A stretch of DNA of 64,000 bases, taken from positions 186,001-250,000 of the forward strand of contig NZ_FNNU01000001.1 in NCBI RefSeq assembly GCF_900106975.1, written 5' to 3'. Shown here piece by piece: positions 9,664 through 18,739 of this stretch. Within the stretch, counting starts at the first letter, position 1, and each line of letters begins with the position of its first letter. The position numbers were made by a program, and so were the translations under genes. Under the pieces are notes generated by a model that did no database searches, was not told the origin of the DNA, and saw nothing but the letters and a program-made list of their open reading frames with translations. The DNA is from Pseudomonas kuykendallii (GTDB taxonomy: Bacteria; Pseudomonadota; Gammaproteobacteria; Pseudomonadales; Pseudomonadaceae).

Positions 9664-9692
9664 TTAATAGCGGCTACCAGGCGTGCCAACAA
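9664..9692 (-). promoter_or_regulatory. Candidate amaB-amaA promoter
   Basis: The minus strand has TTGTTG, a 17-base spacer, then TATTAA, about 37 bases upstream of the amaB ATG. Each hexamer is an imperfect match. The -35 element is overlapped by the dyad at 9688-9704, the usual geometry for LysR-type activation. Confidence 0.45.
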
Positions 9693-9704
9693 ACGAGCAT
9701 TGTT
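9688..9704. promoter_or_regulatory. Candidate LysR-type operator
   Basis: AACAA, seven bases, TTGTT form a 17-bp dyad in the amaB/lysR intergenic region. It is centred beside the predicted amaB -35 element and resembles the LysR-box layout in length. It could serve both activation of amaBA and autoregulation of the regulator. Confidence 0.4.
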
Positions 9705-9755
9705 CCAGTTATCATTCCATTCGCTCATGCAAAGACCCCTCCACCCGAGGCCGCC

Positions 9756-10643
9756 ATGCTCAACAAACGCAACCTGCCCTCGCTCACCGCGCTGCAATGC
9801 TTCGAGGCGGCGGCGCGGCACCTGTCCTTCACCCGCGCCGCCGAGGAACTGAGCCTGACGCAGAGCGCGGTGAGCAAGCAGGTCGCCCAGCTCGAGGAGC
9901 AGATCCAGCATCTGCTGCTGCGCCGCGTGCGCCGTCGCCTGCAACTGACCCCGGCGGGCTCGCTGTACCTGGACGAGGTACGCAAGATCCTCACCCAGAT
10001 CGAAATGTCGACCCATTACCTGCGCTCCTACGGCGGCGAGACCGAGGTGCTGCGCGTTTGCGCGCCGCCGACCTTCGCCGCGCGCTGGCTGATTCCGCGA
10101 CTCAAGGGCTGGCGCCTGGAATACCCGCAGATCCACCTCGACCTGCGCCAGGAGCGCGAGCCGGACGACCTGATCCAGGGCCGCAGCGACCTGGCGTTCT
10201 ATTTCGGCCAGGGTGCACGGCCGGGCGCCGAATGCGTGCGTCTGTTCGACGAGGAGATGCTGCCGGTATGCGCGCCGAGGCTGCTGCCCGAACAGCCGCT
10301 GGAAGACCCGACCCAGCTCGCCGACTTCGTCCTGCTGCAGAACACCGGCCGCCCCGAAGCCTGGCACGACTGGTTCCTCGGCCAGGGCCTGCATACCGAA
10401 CACAGTTATCACGGGCCGCGCTTCGACAGCTTCTACATGTGCATCCGCGCCGCCCAGGTCGGCTGCGGCGTGGCCCTGCTGCCGCGCTTCCTGGTCGAGG
10501 AGGAGCTCGCCGAAGGCAAGCTTGTGGTCGCCTGGGACCACGCGATGAGCAGCCACAACGCCTACTACCTGGCCTACGCGGAGCAGGTGGCCGAAGTGCC
10601 GAAGGTGCGCGACTTCGTGCGCTGGATGCTCGCGCGGCTCTGA
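9756..10643 (+). CDS. amaR: LysR-family regulator of the ama genes
   Basis: This 295-residue LysR-type regulator has an N-terminal helix-turn-helix at about residues 6-65 (FEAAARHLSFTRAAEELSLT, then SAVSKQVAQLEE) and a periplasmic-binding-like ligand domain from about 90. The domain resembles the GcvA/AmpR group. It is divergent from amaB-amaA, as amaR is in Pseudomonas lysine-catabolism loci, so it probably activates them in response to pipecolate or a related intermediate. The ATG at 9756 follows CGAGG by six bases; the upstream open frame extends into the promoter and is not credible. The symbol rests on context. Confidence 0.75.
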   Translation: MLNKRNLPSLTALQCFEAAARHLSFTRAAEELSLTQSAVSKQVAQLEEQIQHLLLRRVRRRLQLTPAGSLYLDEVRKILTQIEMSTHYLRSYGGETEVLRVCAPPTFAARWLIPRLKGWRLEYPQIHLDLRQEREPDDLIQGRSDLAFYFGQGARPGAECVRLFDEEMLPVCAPRLLPEQPLEDPTQLADFVLLQNTGRPEAWHDWFLGQGLHTEHSYHGPRFDSFYMCIRAAQVGCGVALLPRFLVEEELAEGKLVVAWDHAMSSHNAYYLAYAEQVAEVPKVRDFVRWMLARL

Positions 10644-10710
10644 ACTCAGCAGGAAAAAAGGGAATGACCGCCCTCCCGGCGCCCACTCGGACGAAACGCC
10701 GGGCATGAAA

Positions 10711-10732
10711 AAGGCCGCTCGGAAGCGGCCTT
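10711..10732. terminator. Bidirectional terminator between amaR and azu
   Basis: AAGGCCGCT (10711-10719) pairs with AGCGGCCTT (10724-10732) across a 4-base loop. Runs of A upstream and T-rich sequence downstream allow it to end both the plus-strand regulator transcript and the minus-strand azurin transcript. Confidence 0.88.
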
Positions 10733-10751
10733 CTTTCGATCGATGGACGAC

Positions 10752-11201
10752 TCAGTCGACCAGGGTGACCGTGCCCTTCATCATCGCGACGTGGCCCGGG
10801 AACGAGCAGAAGAACGCGTAGTCGGTGCCGGCAGCCAGCTTGGAGACATCGAAGGTCACGGAGTCGCTTTCGCCACCGCCGATCACTTTGGTGTGGGCGA
10901 TGACGCGGTCGTCGCCTTCCTTGATGTAGTTCTTGTCGAGGCCGGCGGACATGCCGTCGGTGGCGACCGGCTGCTCGTTGGCGGCGGAGGTCAGCACCCA
11001 GTTGTGGCCCATCACGTTCTTCGGCAGCTTGCCGACGTGTTTCAGGTTCACCGTGAACTGCTTGCAGCTCTTGCTGATCTGAACGGCCTTGGTGTTGAAG
11101 GTCATCTGGTCGGTGGCCTCGATATCGACTTTGCATTCGGCGGCAAAGACCGGGGCGCTGGCGACGGCGAGCAGGGTTGCGATTGCGAGTTTGCGGATCA
11201 T
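10752..11201 (-). CDS. azu: Azurin, blue copper electron-transfer protein
   Basis: The 149-residue precursor has a 20-residue signal peptide ending VFA before AECKVD. In mature numbering the copper ligands are all present: Gly45 and His46 in GHNW, Cys112, His117 and Met121 in [11 protein letters not shown]. Cys3 and Cys26 form the usual disulphide. Azurin is a small periplasmic electron carrier, associated with denitrification and redox stress in Pseudomonas. The ATG at 11201 has AGGAGG seven bases upstream. A TTGACG hexamer at 11242-11247 on the minus strand could be a -35 element, but no good -10 partner follows. Confidence 0.97.
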   Translation of the reverse strand: MIRKLAIATLLAVASAPVFAAECKVDIEATDQMTFNTKAVQISKSCKQFTVNLKHVGKLPKNVMGHNWVLTSAANEQPVATDGMSAGLDKNYIKEGDDRVIAHTKVIGGGESDSVTFDVSKLAAGTDYAFFCSFPGHVAMMKGTVTLVD

Positions 11202-11480
11202 CTTGCCTCCTGGGCAGTAGGGCATTGGCAGTGAGTCATCCCGTCAAGACTGCCAGAGCAGTGGCTTCTTACACAGCACCTGCGGCGCCGTGTCGCAAAG
11301 ACGCCGTGCCGCAGCATGACGTCGAGGCCGGCGATGGTCCTGGCTTCGTGGGCCGGGATATCGCTGACACCGCGCACCCGGAATCCGCATGTCGGACTAT
11401 CGGGTTGATACAGATTCTCAACGAGTGGGGCATACCCTGACCTTATAGGATGAGACCGTCAACGCCACTTTAGGAGAGCA

Positions 11481-11573
11481 ATGATGTATCTCAACGAATT
11501 ACTGCGCGCGGTACTGGCGGCCTATGCCTGTGGTGCCAGCGGCATCAGCCCCGACACCGAACGACTCGTCTGA
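11481..11573 (+). CDS. Small ORF, 30 residues, unknown function
   Basis: An ATG-initiated frame of 30 codons, ending in TGA, begins five bases after a strong TAGGAG ribosome binding site. The peptide starts MMYLNELLRAVLAAYACG, a short amphipathic or weakly hydrophobic helix, and ends SPDTERLV. It stands alone between azu and the LOG gene and ends 62 bases before the latter. It may be a leader peptide or a free microprotein. Support comes from the ribosome binding site and the natural-looking composition only; I recognise no family. Confidence 0.5.
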   Translation: MMYLNELLRAVLAAYACGASGISPDTERLV

Positions 11574-11635
11574 AAGCATGGCCGCGCCCGGCGCGGGCCG
11601 TTACTCTGTGTGCCTGAATGACCACGGAGTAGATG

Positions 11636-12223
11636 ATGTCGTTGCGTTCCGTTTGCGTGTTCTGCGGTGCCAGCACGGGCCGGGATCCTGTTTACCGCGA
11701 GGCCGCCGAGCGCCTCGGCGAAGAGATCGCCCGACGCGGCATGACGCTGGTGTACGGCGGTGGCGCGGTGGGCCTGATGGGTATCGTCGCCGATGCCACG
11801 CTCAGGGCCGGCGGCGAAGTCATCGGCATCATTCCGCAAAGCCTGCGTGACGCGGAGATCGGCCATCCCGGCCTCACCCGCCTGGAAGTGGTCGACGGCA
11901 TGCACGCGCGCAAGGCGCGCATGGCCGAACTCTCCGACGCCTTCATCGCCCTGCCGGGCGGGCTCGGCACCCTGGAGGAACTCTTCGAGGTGTGGACCTG
12001 GGGCCAGCTCGGCTATCACGCCAAACCCCTCGGCCTGTTCGAGGTGATGGGGTTCTACGGCAAGCTCGGCGCATTTCTCGATCACCTGATGAACGAAGGC
12101 TTCGTCCGTCCGCCGCATCGCGAGATGCTGCAGCTGAGCGACTCCGCCTCCGGCCTGCTCGATCTGCTGGACGCCTGGCGGCCCACCGTGGTGCCCAAGT
12201 GGGAAGACCGCGAGCCACGCTGA
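11636..12223 (+). CDS. LOG-family cytokinin riboside 5'-monophosphate phosphoribohydrolase
   Basis: This 195-residue protein has the LOG signature PGGLGTLEE at about residues 105-113 and the active-site arginine region HARKARM. Family enzymes hydrolyse the N-glycosidic bond of nucleoside 5'-monophosphates, releasing a free base; the physiological substrate in Pseudomonas is unclear. Two adjacent ATGs (11633 and 11636) are possible. The second is preferred because GGAG is then six bases away. The gene is complete and of normal length. Confidence 0.9.
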   Translation: MSLRSVCVFCGASTGRDPVYREAAERLGEEIARRGMTLVYGGGAVGLMGIVADATLRAGGEVIGIIPQSLRDAEIGHPGLTRLEVVDGMHARKARMAELSDAFIALPGGLGTLEELFEVWTWGQLGYHAKPLGLFEVMGFYGKLGAFLDHLMNEGFVRPPHREMLQLSDSASGLLDLLDAWRPTVVPKWEDREPR

Positions 12224-12272
12224 CGGCCTACGCCCATACCTGAACGCCCCCATTCACGGCTCCGAGAACCGC

Positions 12273-13298
12273 ATGTCCGTCTGGAAAAACCGAATCGCGC
12301 GCCTGGTCGGCCTGGTCACCGAACTGTTGCGACGCTACCCGCGTGCAATCGCGGTGTTCGGCTTCGTCTCCGGCCTGGCCAGCTTCCTGCTGGTCGACCG
12401 ACAAGCCAGCCTGGCCAAGCTGATCGCCGTGACCATGCTGGTCAGCTGGCTCTGGCTGGTGCTCGAAAGCACGCTGCGCCGCTGCACCGCGCGCTGGTTC
12501 GGCTTCGACCTGCCGCCGCCGCTGCTGCGCTATGCGACGCAGATGATCCACCAGGAGAGCCTGTTCTTCGTCCTGCCGTTCTTCTTCATCACCACGACCT
12601 GGAACAGCGGCCAGGCGCTGTTCACCGGCCTGCTCGGCGCCGCGGCGCTGGCCTCGATCACCGACCCGCTGTACTACAAGGGGCTGGCCGCGCGGCGCTG
12701 GGTATTCATGTCGTTCCACAGCCTGACGCTGTTCGCCGTGCTGCTCACCGCGCTGCCGATCATCCTTCACCTGAGCACGCCGCAGGCCTACGTCTGGTCG
12801 CTCGGGGTGGCCGCGGTGCTGTCGTTCCCGAGCCTGATCGGCAGCCTCAAGCTGGCCGGCTGGCGGCGTTGGCTGATCTCGCTGGCGCTGATGCTGGTGC
12901 TCGGCGCGGTGGGCTGGCAAGCGCGGCTGTGGGTGCCGCCGTCGACCCTCTGGCTGGGCGAAGTGGCGGTCACCGAGCAGTTCGACGACCTTTCCCGCAA
13001 GCCCGGCGTCAGCGTGGAAAGCATCAGCGCCGCGCAACTCAAGAGCCAGGGTCTCTACGCCTTCACCCGGATCAACGCGCCGCGCGGACTGAAGGAGCGC
13101 ATCTATCACGTCTGGCAGCACGACGGACAGATCGTCGACCGCATCGCCCTCGACATCCACGGCGGCGGCAAGGAAGGCTACCGCTCGTGGACGCACAAGC
13201 AGAACTTCCCCGACGACGTGGTCGGCGACTGGCAGGTGCAGGTCGTCACCGAGGCCGGGCAGATGATCGGCGTGCTGCGCTTCGAGGTCACGCCCTAG
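12273..13298 (+). CDS. DUF5924/DUF2914 membrane protein
   Basis: This 341-residue protein has six or seven hydrophobic helices in residues 20-220, including LFFVLPFFFITTTWNSG and a helix ending at VGWQARLW. A soluble C-terminal domain of about 115 residues follows. The tail motif (IYHVWQHDGQIVDRI, then YRSWTHKQNFPDDVVGDWQVQV) is the DUF2914 pattern. No enzyme residues are recognisable. It starts 49 bases after the LOG gene and may be co-transcribed with it. The function is unknown; the C-terminal domain probably faces the periplasm. Confidence 0.75.
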   Translation: MSVWKNRIARLVGLVTELLRRYPRAIAVFGFVSGLASFLLVDRQASLAKLIAVTMLVSWLWLVLESTLRRCTARWFGFDLPPPLLRYATQMIHQESLFFVLPFFFITTTWNSGQALFTGLLGAAALASITDPLYYKGLAARRWVFMSFHSLTLFAVLLTALPIILHLSTPQAYVWSLGVAAVLSFPSLIGSLKLAGWRRWLISLALMLVLGAVGWQARLWVPPSTLWLGEVAVTEQFDDLSRKPGVSVESISAAQLKSQGLYAFTRINAPRGLKERIYHVWQHDGQIVDRIALDIHGGGKEGYRSWTHKQNFPDDVVGDWQVQVVTEAGQMIGVLRFEVTP

Positions 13299-13396
13299 GC
13301 CCTGCCCGCGCGTTCGATGCGCGGATAAAACCCTCGCAGCGCGGCGAGGTCAAAACTGCCGAGGCGCGAACGGGCGCATGACGGCGGGAGCGGTGC

Positions 13397-13906
13397 ATGG
13401 AGTGGTGGCAGATCATCAGCGCGACGGTCGCCGAAGAGTTTTCCGACCTGCCGGACCTTGCCGAAACCACGCGCCTGGTGCTGCGCCTGGGCCTCGCCGC
13501 CCTGCTCGGCGGTGCGCTGGGCTATGAGCGCGCCGCCAAGGGCAAGGCCGCCGGCGTGCGCACGCACATGCTGGTGTCGCTCGGCGCCGCGCTGTTCGTG
13601 CTCGCCCCGCACATGTCCGGGGCCGAGCAGGATGCCCTGAGTCGGGTCATCCAGGGCATCGCCGCGGGCGTCGGCTTCCTCGGCGCGGGCACCATCATCA
13701 AGGGCAACAGCGTCCACGAAGTGCACGGCCTGACCACCGCAGCCGGCATCTGGCTGACCGCCGCCATCGGCATCGCCGTGGGTATGGGCCGCGAAGCCAC
13801 GGCGGTGCTCAGCACCCTGCTCGCCCTGGTCATCTTCTTCGTCATTCCCAAGGTTTCACCGAACGACTCGGACGACGAGACCCACCCACGAGAACGACTC
13901 CCCTGA
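13397..13906 (+). CDS. MgtC/SapB-family membrane protein
   Basis: This 169-residue protein resembles the membrane domain of MgtC, with about four hydrophobic helices. It contains [23 protein letters not shown] and [29 protein letters not shown], both family signatures. The soluble C-terminal domain of virulence-associated MgtC is absent, so this is a SapB-type short member. Related proteins inhibit or assist membrane transport and ATP synthase under magnesium limitation, but that role is not proven for short forms. GGGAG precedes the ATG by eight bases. It lies 14 bases upstream of the lipoprotein gene. Confidence 0.85.
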   Translation: MEWWQIISATVAEEFSDLPDLAETTRLVLRLGLAALLGGALGYERAAKGKAAGVRTHMLVSLGAALFVLAPHMSGAEQDALSRVIQGIAAGVGFLGAGTIIKGNSVHEVHGLTTAAGIWLTAAIGIAVGMGREATAVLSTLLALVIFFVIPKVSPNDSDDETHPRERLP

Positions 13907-13920
13907 ACCCCGGAGATGCG

Positions 13921-15237
13921 ATGAACCGCCTACCCACCCTGCCGCTCACCCTTGCCCTCTGCGTCGCGCTGGTCGGCTGCGAGAAGGCCACGCTGCCGAT
14001 CGCCGACAGCTACGGCCCGCAGCCCCGGCTGCCCGAGCCCGCTTCCAGCCTCCTGCCGACGGTGAACATCGCCAAGGCGCGTGGCTGGGCCGAGGGCCAG
14101 ACGCCGGTCGCCGCCCAGGGCCTGCAGGTGCAGGCGTTCGCCCAGGGCCTGGAGCACCCGCGCACGCTGCTGGTGCTGCCCAACGGCGACATCCTGGTCG
14201 CGGAAACCGACGCGCCGCCGAAACCGGACGACGGCAGCGGCGTGAAGGCCTGGCTGACCAAGAAGGCCATGCAGCGCGCCGGCTCTGGGCTGGGCAGCGC
14301 CAACCGCATCACCCTGCTGCGCGATGCCGACGGCGACGGCGTCGCCGAAGTCAAAAGCGCCTACATCGAGGGCCTCAATTCGCCGTTCGGCATGGCGCTG
14401 GTGGGCAACACCCTGTACGTCGCCAATACCGACGCCGTGCTGAGCTTCCCCTACCGCGAGGGCGCGCTGCGCATCGACGAGCCGGGGAAAAAGATCGTCG
14501 ACCTGCCGGCCGGCAGCATCAACCACCACTGGACCAAGGACCTGGTCGCCAGCCGCGATGGTTCGCTGCTCTACGTCAGCGTCGGCTCCAACAGCAACGT
14601 CGCCGAGAACGGCATCGACGCCGAGCGCGACCGCGCCGGCATCCTCGAGGTCGACCCGGTCCGCGGCACCTCGCGGCTGTTCGCCGCCGGGCTGCGCAAC
14701 CCGAACGGCCTGGCCTGGCAGCCGGAAAGCGGCGAGCTGTGGGTGGCGGTGAACGAGCGCGACGAGATCGGCAGCGACCTGGTGCCCGACTACATGACCT
14801 CGGTGAAGAGCGGCGGTTTCTACGGCTGGCCCTACAGCTACTACGGCCAGCACGTGGACAGCCGTGTCCAGCCCCCGCGCCCCGACCTGGTGGCCAAGGC
14901 CATCGTTCCCGACTACGCGCTGGGCGCCCACACCGCCTCGCTGGGCCTGACCTTCTATCAGGGCGACCTGCTCAAGCGCTACAGCGGTGGCGCCTTCGTC
15001 GGCCAGCACGGCTCCTGGAACCGCGAGCCACGCAGTGGCTACAAGGTGGTCTACGTGCCCTTCGCCAACGGTCGCCCGGCCGGCCCACCGGAAGACGTGC
15101 TGAGCGGATTCCTCAGTGACGACGGCGAAGCCCTCGGCCGCCCGGTGGGCGTGGCGACGGACAAGCGGGGCGCGCTGCTGGTGGCCGACGACGTCGGCGA
15201 TACGGTGTGGCGGGTGACGCCACAGACGCCGCAGTGA
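13921..15237 (+). CDS. PQQ-type L-sorbosone-dehydrogenase-like lipoprotein
   Basis: This 438-residue protein has a lipoprotein signal peptide with lipobox LVGC at about residues 17-20. A six-bladed beta-propeller of the soluble glucose/sorbosone dehydrogenase type follows, with blade motifs such as [42 protein letters not shown] and [10 protein letters not shown]. Related enzymes use PQQ to oxidise sugars in the periplasm; the substrate here is unknown. It probably forms a unit with the preceding MgtC-like gene. The open frame is complete. Confidence 0.85.
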   Translation: MNRLPTLPLTLALCVALVGCEKATLPIADSYGPQPRLPEPASSLLPTVNIAKARGWAEGQTPVAAQGLQVQAFAQGLEHPRTLLVLPNGDILVAETDAPPKPDDGSGVKAWLTKKAMQRAGSGLGSANRITLLRDADGDGVAEVKSAYIEGLNSPFGMALVGNTLYVANTDAVLSFPYREGALRIDEPGKKIVDLPAGSINHHWTKDLVASRDGSLLYVSVGSNSNVAENGIDAERDRAGILEVDPVRGTSRLFAAGLRNPNGLAWQPESGELWVAVNERDEIGSDLVPDYMTSVKSGGFYGWPYSYYGQHVDSRVQPPRPDLVAKAIVPDYALGAHTASLGLTFYQGDLLKRYSGGAFVGQHGSWNREPRSGYKVVYVPFANGRPAGPPEDVLSGFLSDDGEALGRPVGVATDKRGALLVADDVGDTVWRVTPQTPQ

Positions 15238-15243
15238 GGCGAC

Positions 15244-15272
15244 GCTCCCGGGCGCTACTCGCGCTCGGGAGC
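15244..15272. other. Hairpin between converging genes
   Basis: GCTCCCG (15244-15250) pairs with CGGGAGC (15266-15272), with an inner GCG/CGC pairing, between the stop codons of the converging sorbosone-dehydrogenase-like and transglutaminase genes. There is no U-tract, so it is a weak terminator or mRNA-end structure at best. Confidence 0.35.
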
Positions 15273-16172
15273 CACGGCCACCTCGCCGGCCGGGGTGACG
15301 GTGACCTGCACGTCGGGGTCGTGGCTGCCGCCACCGAGGATCACCCCGCGCAGCGGCGACACGTCGGAGAAGTCGCGCCCCCAGGCCAGGGTGATGTGCT
15401 CCAGGCCCGGTTGCACGTTGTTGGTCGGGTCGAAATCCACCCAGCCCTGTCGCGGGCAGTACACCGACACCCAGGCATGCGAGGCATCGGCGCCGATCAG
15501 CCGTGGCTGGCCGGGCGGCGGCTGGGTCAGCAGGTAACCGCTGACATAGCGCGCCGCCAGGCCGCGCGAGCGCAGGCAGGCGATCATCAGGTGGGCGAAG
15601 TCCTGGCAGACCCCGCGGCGCTTCTCCAGCACCTCAAGCAGCGGCGTCGCCACCTGGGTGGCGGTGGCATCGAAGGTGAACTCGCGGAAGATCTTCTGCA
15701 TCAGCGCCTGGACGCCCTGCAGCAGCGGGCGGCCCGGGGTGAAACAGTCCTCGGCGTAATCGACGAAGGAATACTTGAGGCGAACCGCCGGCGACTCGAA
15801 GCGGAAGCGGCTGGCTTCCAGCACCTCGGCCGACAGCGGCGCGCCGCTGTAGGAGAGCGCGGCGCTGGCGTCCTCCCAGGGCGGCGACTGCAGGGGATCG
15901 AGCAGCGGCCGGGCGAGAATCTCCACGTCCAGGCGCGCCTCGACGCGCAGCGCCTCGTGGGGCCGCTCGAAGGCCAGGCGGGTCAGCGGGTTGCCGAAGA
16001 TGTCCAGCTCGTCGCGGCGCTGCGTCGGCGCCGGCTCGACGTTCAGTTCGCGGACGATGCAGCGCTGCCAGGCGCAGTCGCGCGGCCACAGGTGCGCCAG
16101 CTGTTTGGCCAGCGACACCGCGGTGGCGTATTGGTAATGGGTGTCGTGGATGACCTGGTAGCGCGCACTCAT
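15255..16172 (-). CDS. Transglutaminase-like cysteine protein
   Basis: This 305-residue protein has a bacterial transglutaminase-like N-terminal region (about 1-90) and a transglutaminase/cysteine-protease core. The triad is intact: Cys at about 187 in RRGVCQDFAHL, His at about 232 in SHAWVSVY and Asp at about 247 in WVDFDPTNN. Family members may cleave, form or transfer amide bonds. It is the last gene of the operon and overlaps the ATP-grasp gene by 4 bp (ATGA). No signal peptide is seen, so it acts in the cytoplasm. The association with ATP-grasp and alpha-E proteins is a recurrent bacterial theme. Confidence 0.88.
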   Translation of the reverse strand: MSARYQVIHDTHYQYATAVSLAKQLAHLWPRDCAWQRCIVRELNVEPAPTQRRDELDIFGNPLTRLAFERPHEALRVEARLDVEILARPLLDPLQSPPWEDASAALSYSGAPLSAEVLEASRFRFESPAVRLKYSFVDYAEDCFTPGRPLLQGVQALMQKIFREFTFDATATQVATPLLEVLEKRRGVCQDFAHLMIACLRSRGLAARYVSGYLLTQPPPGQPRLIGADASHAWVSVYCPRQGWVDFDPTNNVQPGLEHITLAWGRDFSDVSPLRGVILGGGSHDPDVQVTVTPAGEVAVAPERE

Positions 16173-18655
16173 GAGGACACCGTCTGCTGGCTGGCGTCGA
16201 CGTGGGCGAAGAAGCGCAACGCCAGGCGATCCGAAAGCTGTCCGGCGGCCTCGCCGACCGCGCGCAGCAACTGGCTCAGGCCGTTGAGCACGGCGCGCTT
16301 GCCGGCCTCACCGAACAGCGCGTTTTCCAGGGTGCCGAGGTCGACCAGGCGCAGTCGGTCGGTGAGCAGCGCCAGGGTCAGCTCGTTCTGGCTGCCGAAC
16401 TGCTCGCCGAGGTGGTCCAGCGCCTTCTCCAGTTCGAGCAGCTGGAACAGCGCGGCGTGCGGGTTCTGCTCGTCCAGCAGCAGCAGGTCGAGCACCGGGA
16501 TCAGCTGCGGCGCGGCCTGGTAGCGCGAGCGGTAGGTGATGGTGCTGTTGCCCAGCTCGAGGAGCCACTCCAGCGCCGCCTGGTCCTGCACGGCCTCGCC
16601 GTCGAGGAACCCGGCGATGGCTTCGGCGAGGAACTGCAGGCGTTCGATGCGCCGGCCGATCATCAGGAAACGCCAGCCGTCGTCGCGGGTCATGTCGTCG
16701 AGGGCGAAGCCGGACAGCGCCGACAGCGACATCAGCAGGCGGTTGAGGAAGTCCAGCAGCTCGCCGAGATCGGCCTCCTCGCGCTCCAGGGTCTGCGCCT
16801 CGCGCTGGATTTCCATCAGCGCCAGCCAGTTCTCCCGCGACAGCCGCCCGCGCACCTGTGACGCGGTCCAGTTCAGCCGCTGCAGGTTGGCGCGCAGGCT
16901 GTAGATCCAGTCCTCGCCGAGCAGGGCGACGAACAGCCGTTCTTCCAGCGTGCCCTCCTCCTCGTCCGGCAGCACGCCGAGGTCCTCCGCCAGTTGCAGC
17001 GCGGTCGCCAGCGCCATGGGCTCGTCGTCGTCACCGACATAGCGCGACAGCACCACGCGCAGCAGGCGGGTCAGGTCGTCGCAGCGCTCGGCGTAACGGC
17101 CGAACCAGAACAGGTTCTCGACGATCCGCGAGGGCAGGTGCGGGTCGCGGCGGACCACGTCGTGCACGCCCAGCGGACGCGGGCGTGGCGCCTCGCCCAG
17201 CGCGGCGTGGCCGGCCAGCACCCAGGTATCCTTGCTGCCACCGCCGCTCTGCATGGCCACCACCTGGGCGCCGGATTCGGCGGAAACGCGGGTCAGCCCG
17301 CCCGGCATCACCCGGTAGCCGTCGGCGCTGGCGACCGCGTAGACGCGCATGCCGATCGCCCGCGACTGCATATGCTCGTCCTGCCAGACCGGCGCCTGCG
17401 ACAGCTGTGCGACCTCCTGCGCCACGTAGGCGTAGGGCCGCGCGCGGATGCGCCGGGTCAGGTTGGCCAGCCCGGCGGCGTCGAGGTCGTGACCGAACTG
17501 CGGGACGAAGCTCTGCGAGGGGAAGGCCGGCATCACCAGCAGGTCGGCGAGTTTCTCCAGCGCCTGCTCCAGCACCGGCGCCTCGCCGCACCACCAAGTG
17601 GCGATGGACGGTAGCAGCAGTTCCTCGCCGAACAGCTTCTCCTGGATCTTCGGCAGGAAGCCGAGCAGCCCGGGCGACTCCAGCACACCGCTGCCCAGTG
17701 CGTTGGCCACCAGCACGCGGCCCTGGCGCACCGCTTCGAGCAGGCCGGGCACGCCGAGCGCGGAGTCGGTCCGCAGTTCCAGCGGGTCGCAGAAGTCGTC
17801 GTCCAGGCGCCGCAACACGGCGTGCACGCGCTGCAGGCCGCCCAGGGTCTTCAGGTACAGGGTGGCGTTGCGCACCGTCAGGTCGCTGCCCTCCACCAGC
17901 GGAAAGCCCAGGTGGCGCGCCAGGTAGAGGTGCTCGAAATAGGTTTCGTTGAAACGGCCCGGGGTCAGCAGCACCACCATCGGCGTTTCGTTGTCCTCGC
18001 GCGGCGCCTGCTGGACCAGCGTTTCACGCAGGGTACGAAAGTAGCTGCTCAGGTGCTGCACGCGCAGTTCGCGGAACAGGTCCGGGAAGGTGCGCGAGAT
18101 GATCTGCCGGTTCTCCAGCGCGTAGCCGGCGCCGGAGGGCGTCTGCGTGCGGTCGGCGATCACCCACCAGCGCCCGTCCGGCGCGCGGCGCAGGTCCACG
18201 GCATAGCTGTGCAGGTAGGTGCCGCCCGGCGGACGGATGCCCTGGCACGGCCACAGGAAGTTGTTGTGGCCGAACACCAACTCGGTCGGCAGCAGGCCGT
18301 CGGCGAGCAGTTGCTGGGGGCCGTAGATGTCGGCGAGCACGCTGTCGAGCAGGCGCGCGCGCTGGGCGACGCCGGCGGCGATGCCCTGCCACTCCTCGGC
18401 GCTGATCAGGTTCGGCAGCAGGTCCAGCGCCCAGGGCCGATCGGTGCCCTTGGGGTCGGCATAGACGTTGTAGGTGACGCCGTTCTCGAGAATCTGCCGA
18501 TCGAGCAGTGCCTGGCGCTGTTCCAGCTGCGCCGGGCTGCTGCGCTCGAGGTGCTGGTAGAGCTTGTCCCAGTGCGGGCGAACCCGGCCGCTCGCATCGA
18601 GCATTTCGTGATAGGCCCGCGGGGTGGGCGGGCAATCGGCAAGCAAGTCGGGCAT
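16169..18655 (-). CDS. Circularly permuted ATP-grasp / alpha-E fusion protein
   Basis: This 828-residue fusion has two parts. Residues 1 to about 480 are a circularly permuted ATP-grasp domain; typical segments are VIADRTQTPSGAGYALENR, ELRVQHLSSYFRTLRETL and MRVYAVASADGYRVMPGGLTRV. Residues from about 510 to the end are an alpha-E (DUF403) all-helical domain beginning SRIVENLFWFGRYAERCDDL. In many bacteria the two are separate adjacent genes, so the fusion is notable. ATP-grasp proteins of this clade are predicted carboxylate-amine ligases. No substrate has been established to my knowledge. Confidence 0.88.
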   Translation of the reverse strand: MPDLLADCPPTPRAYHEMLDASGRVRPHWDKLYQHLERSSPAQLEQRQALLDRQILENGVTYNVYADPKGTDRPWALDLLPNLISAEEWQGIAAGVAQRARLLDSVLADIYGPQQLLADGLLPTELVFGHNNFLWPCQGIRPPGGTYLHSYAVDLRRAPDGRWWVIADRTQTPSGAGYALENRQIISRTFPDLFRELRVQHLSSYFRTLRETLVQQAPREDNETPMVVLLTPGRFNETYFEHLYLARHLGFPLVEGSDLTVRNATLYLKTLGGLQRVHAVLRRLDDDFCDPLELRTDSALGVPGLLEAVRQGRVLVANALGSGVLESPGLLGFLPKIQEKLFGEELLLPSIATWWCGEAPVLEQALEKLADLLVMPAFPSQSFVPQFGHDLDAAGLANLTRRIRARPYAYVAQEVAQLSQAPVWQDEHMQSRAIGMRVYAVASADGYRVMPGGLTRVSAESGAQVVAMQSGGGSKDTWVLAGHAALGEAPRPRPLGVHDVVRRDPHLPSRIVENLFWFGRYAERCDDLTRLLRVVLSRYVGDDDEPMALATALQLAEDLGVLPDEEEGTLEERLFVALLGEDWIYSLRANLQRLNWTASQVRGRLSRENWLALMEIQREAQTLEREEADLGELLDFLNRLLMSLSALSGFALDDMTRDDGWRFLMIGRRIERLQFLAEAIAGFLDGEAVQDQAALEWLLELGNSTITYRSRYQAAPQLIPVLDLLLLDEQNPHAALFQLLELEKALDHLGEQFGSQNELTLALLTDRLRLVDLGTLENALFGEAGKRAVLNGLSQLLRAVGEAAGQLSDRLALRFFAHVDASQQTVSS

Positions 18656-18739
18656 CAGTGGCTCGATAGACAGTTAATCAGGGCCGATCATGGCCGCGCT
18701 CGAATCCCGCAGGCTGAACCTGCGCGGCGCGGCTCTGGT

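Noticed and set aside
9673-9688. TGGCACG element upstream of amaB (minus strand) resembling a sigma-54 -24 box
   Set aside because: The -12 GC is 11 rather than 10 bases from the GG and the TTGCA element is poor; sigma-54 tolerates almost no spacing change.
11405-11421. TTGAT...CTCAA resembling an ANR/FNR box near azu
   Set aside because: The half-site spacing is seven instead of four bases and it lies over 200 bases from the azurin start.
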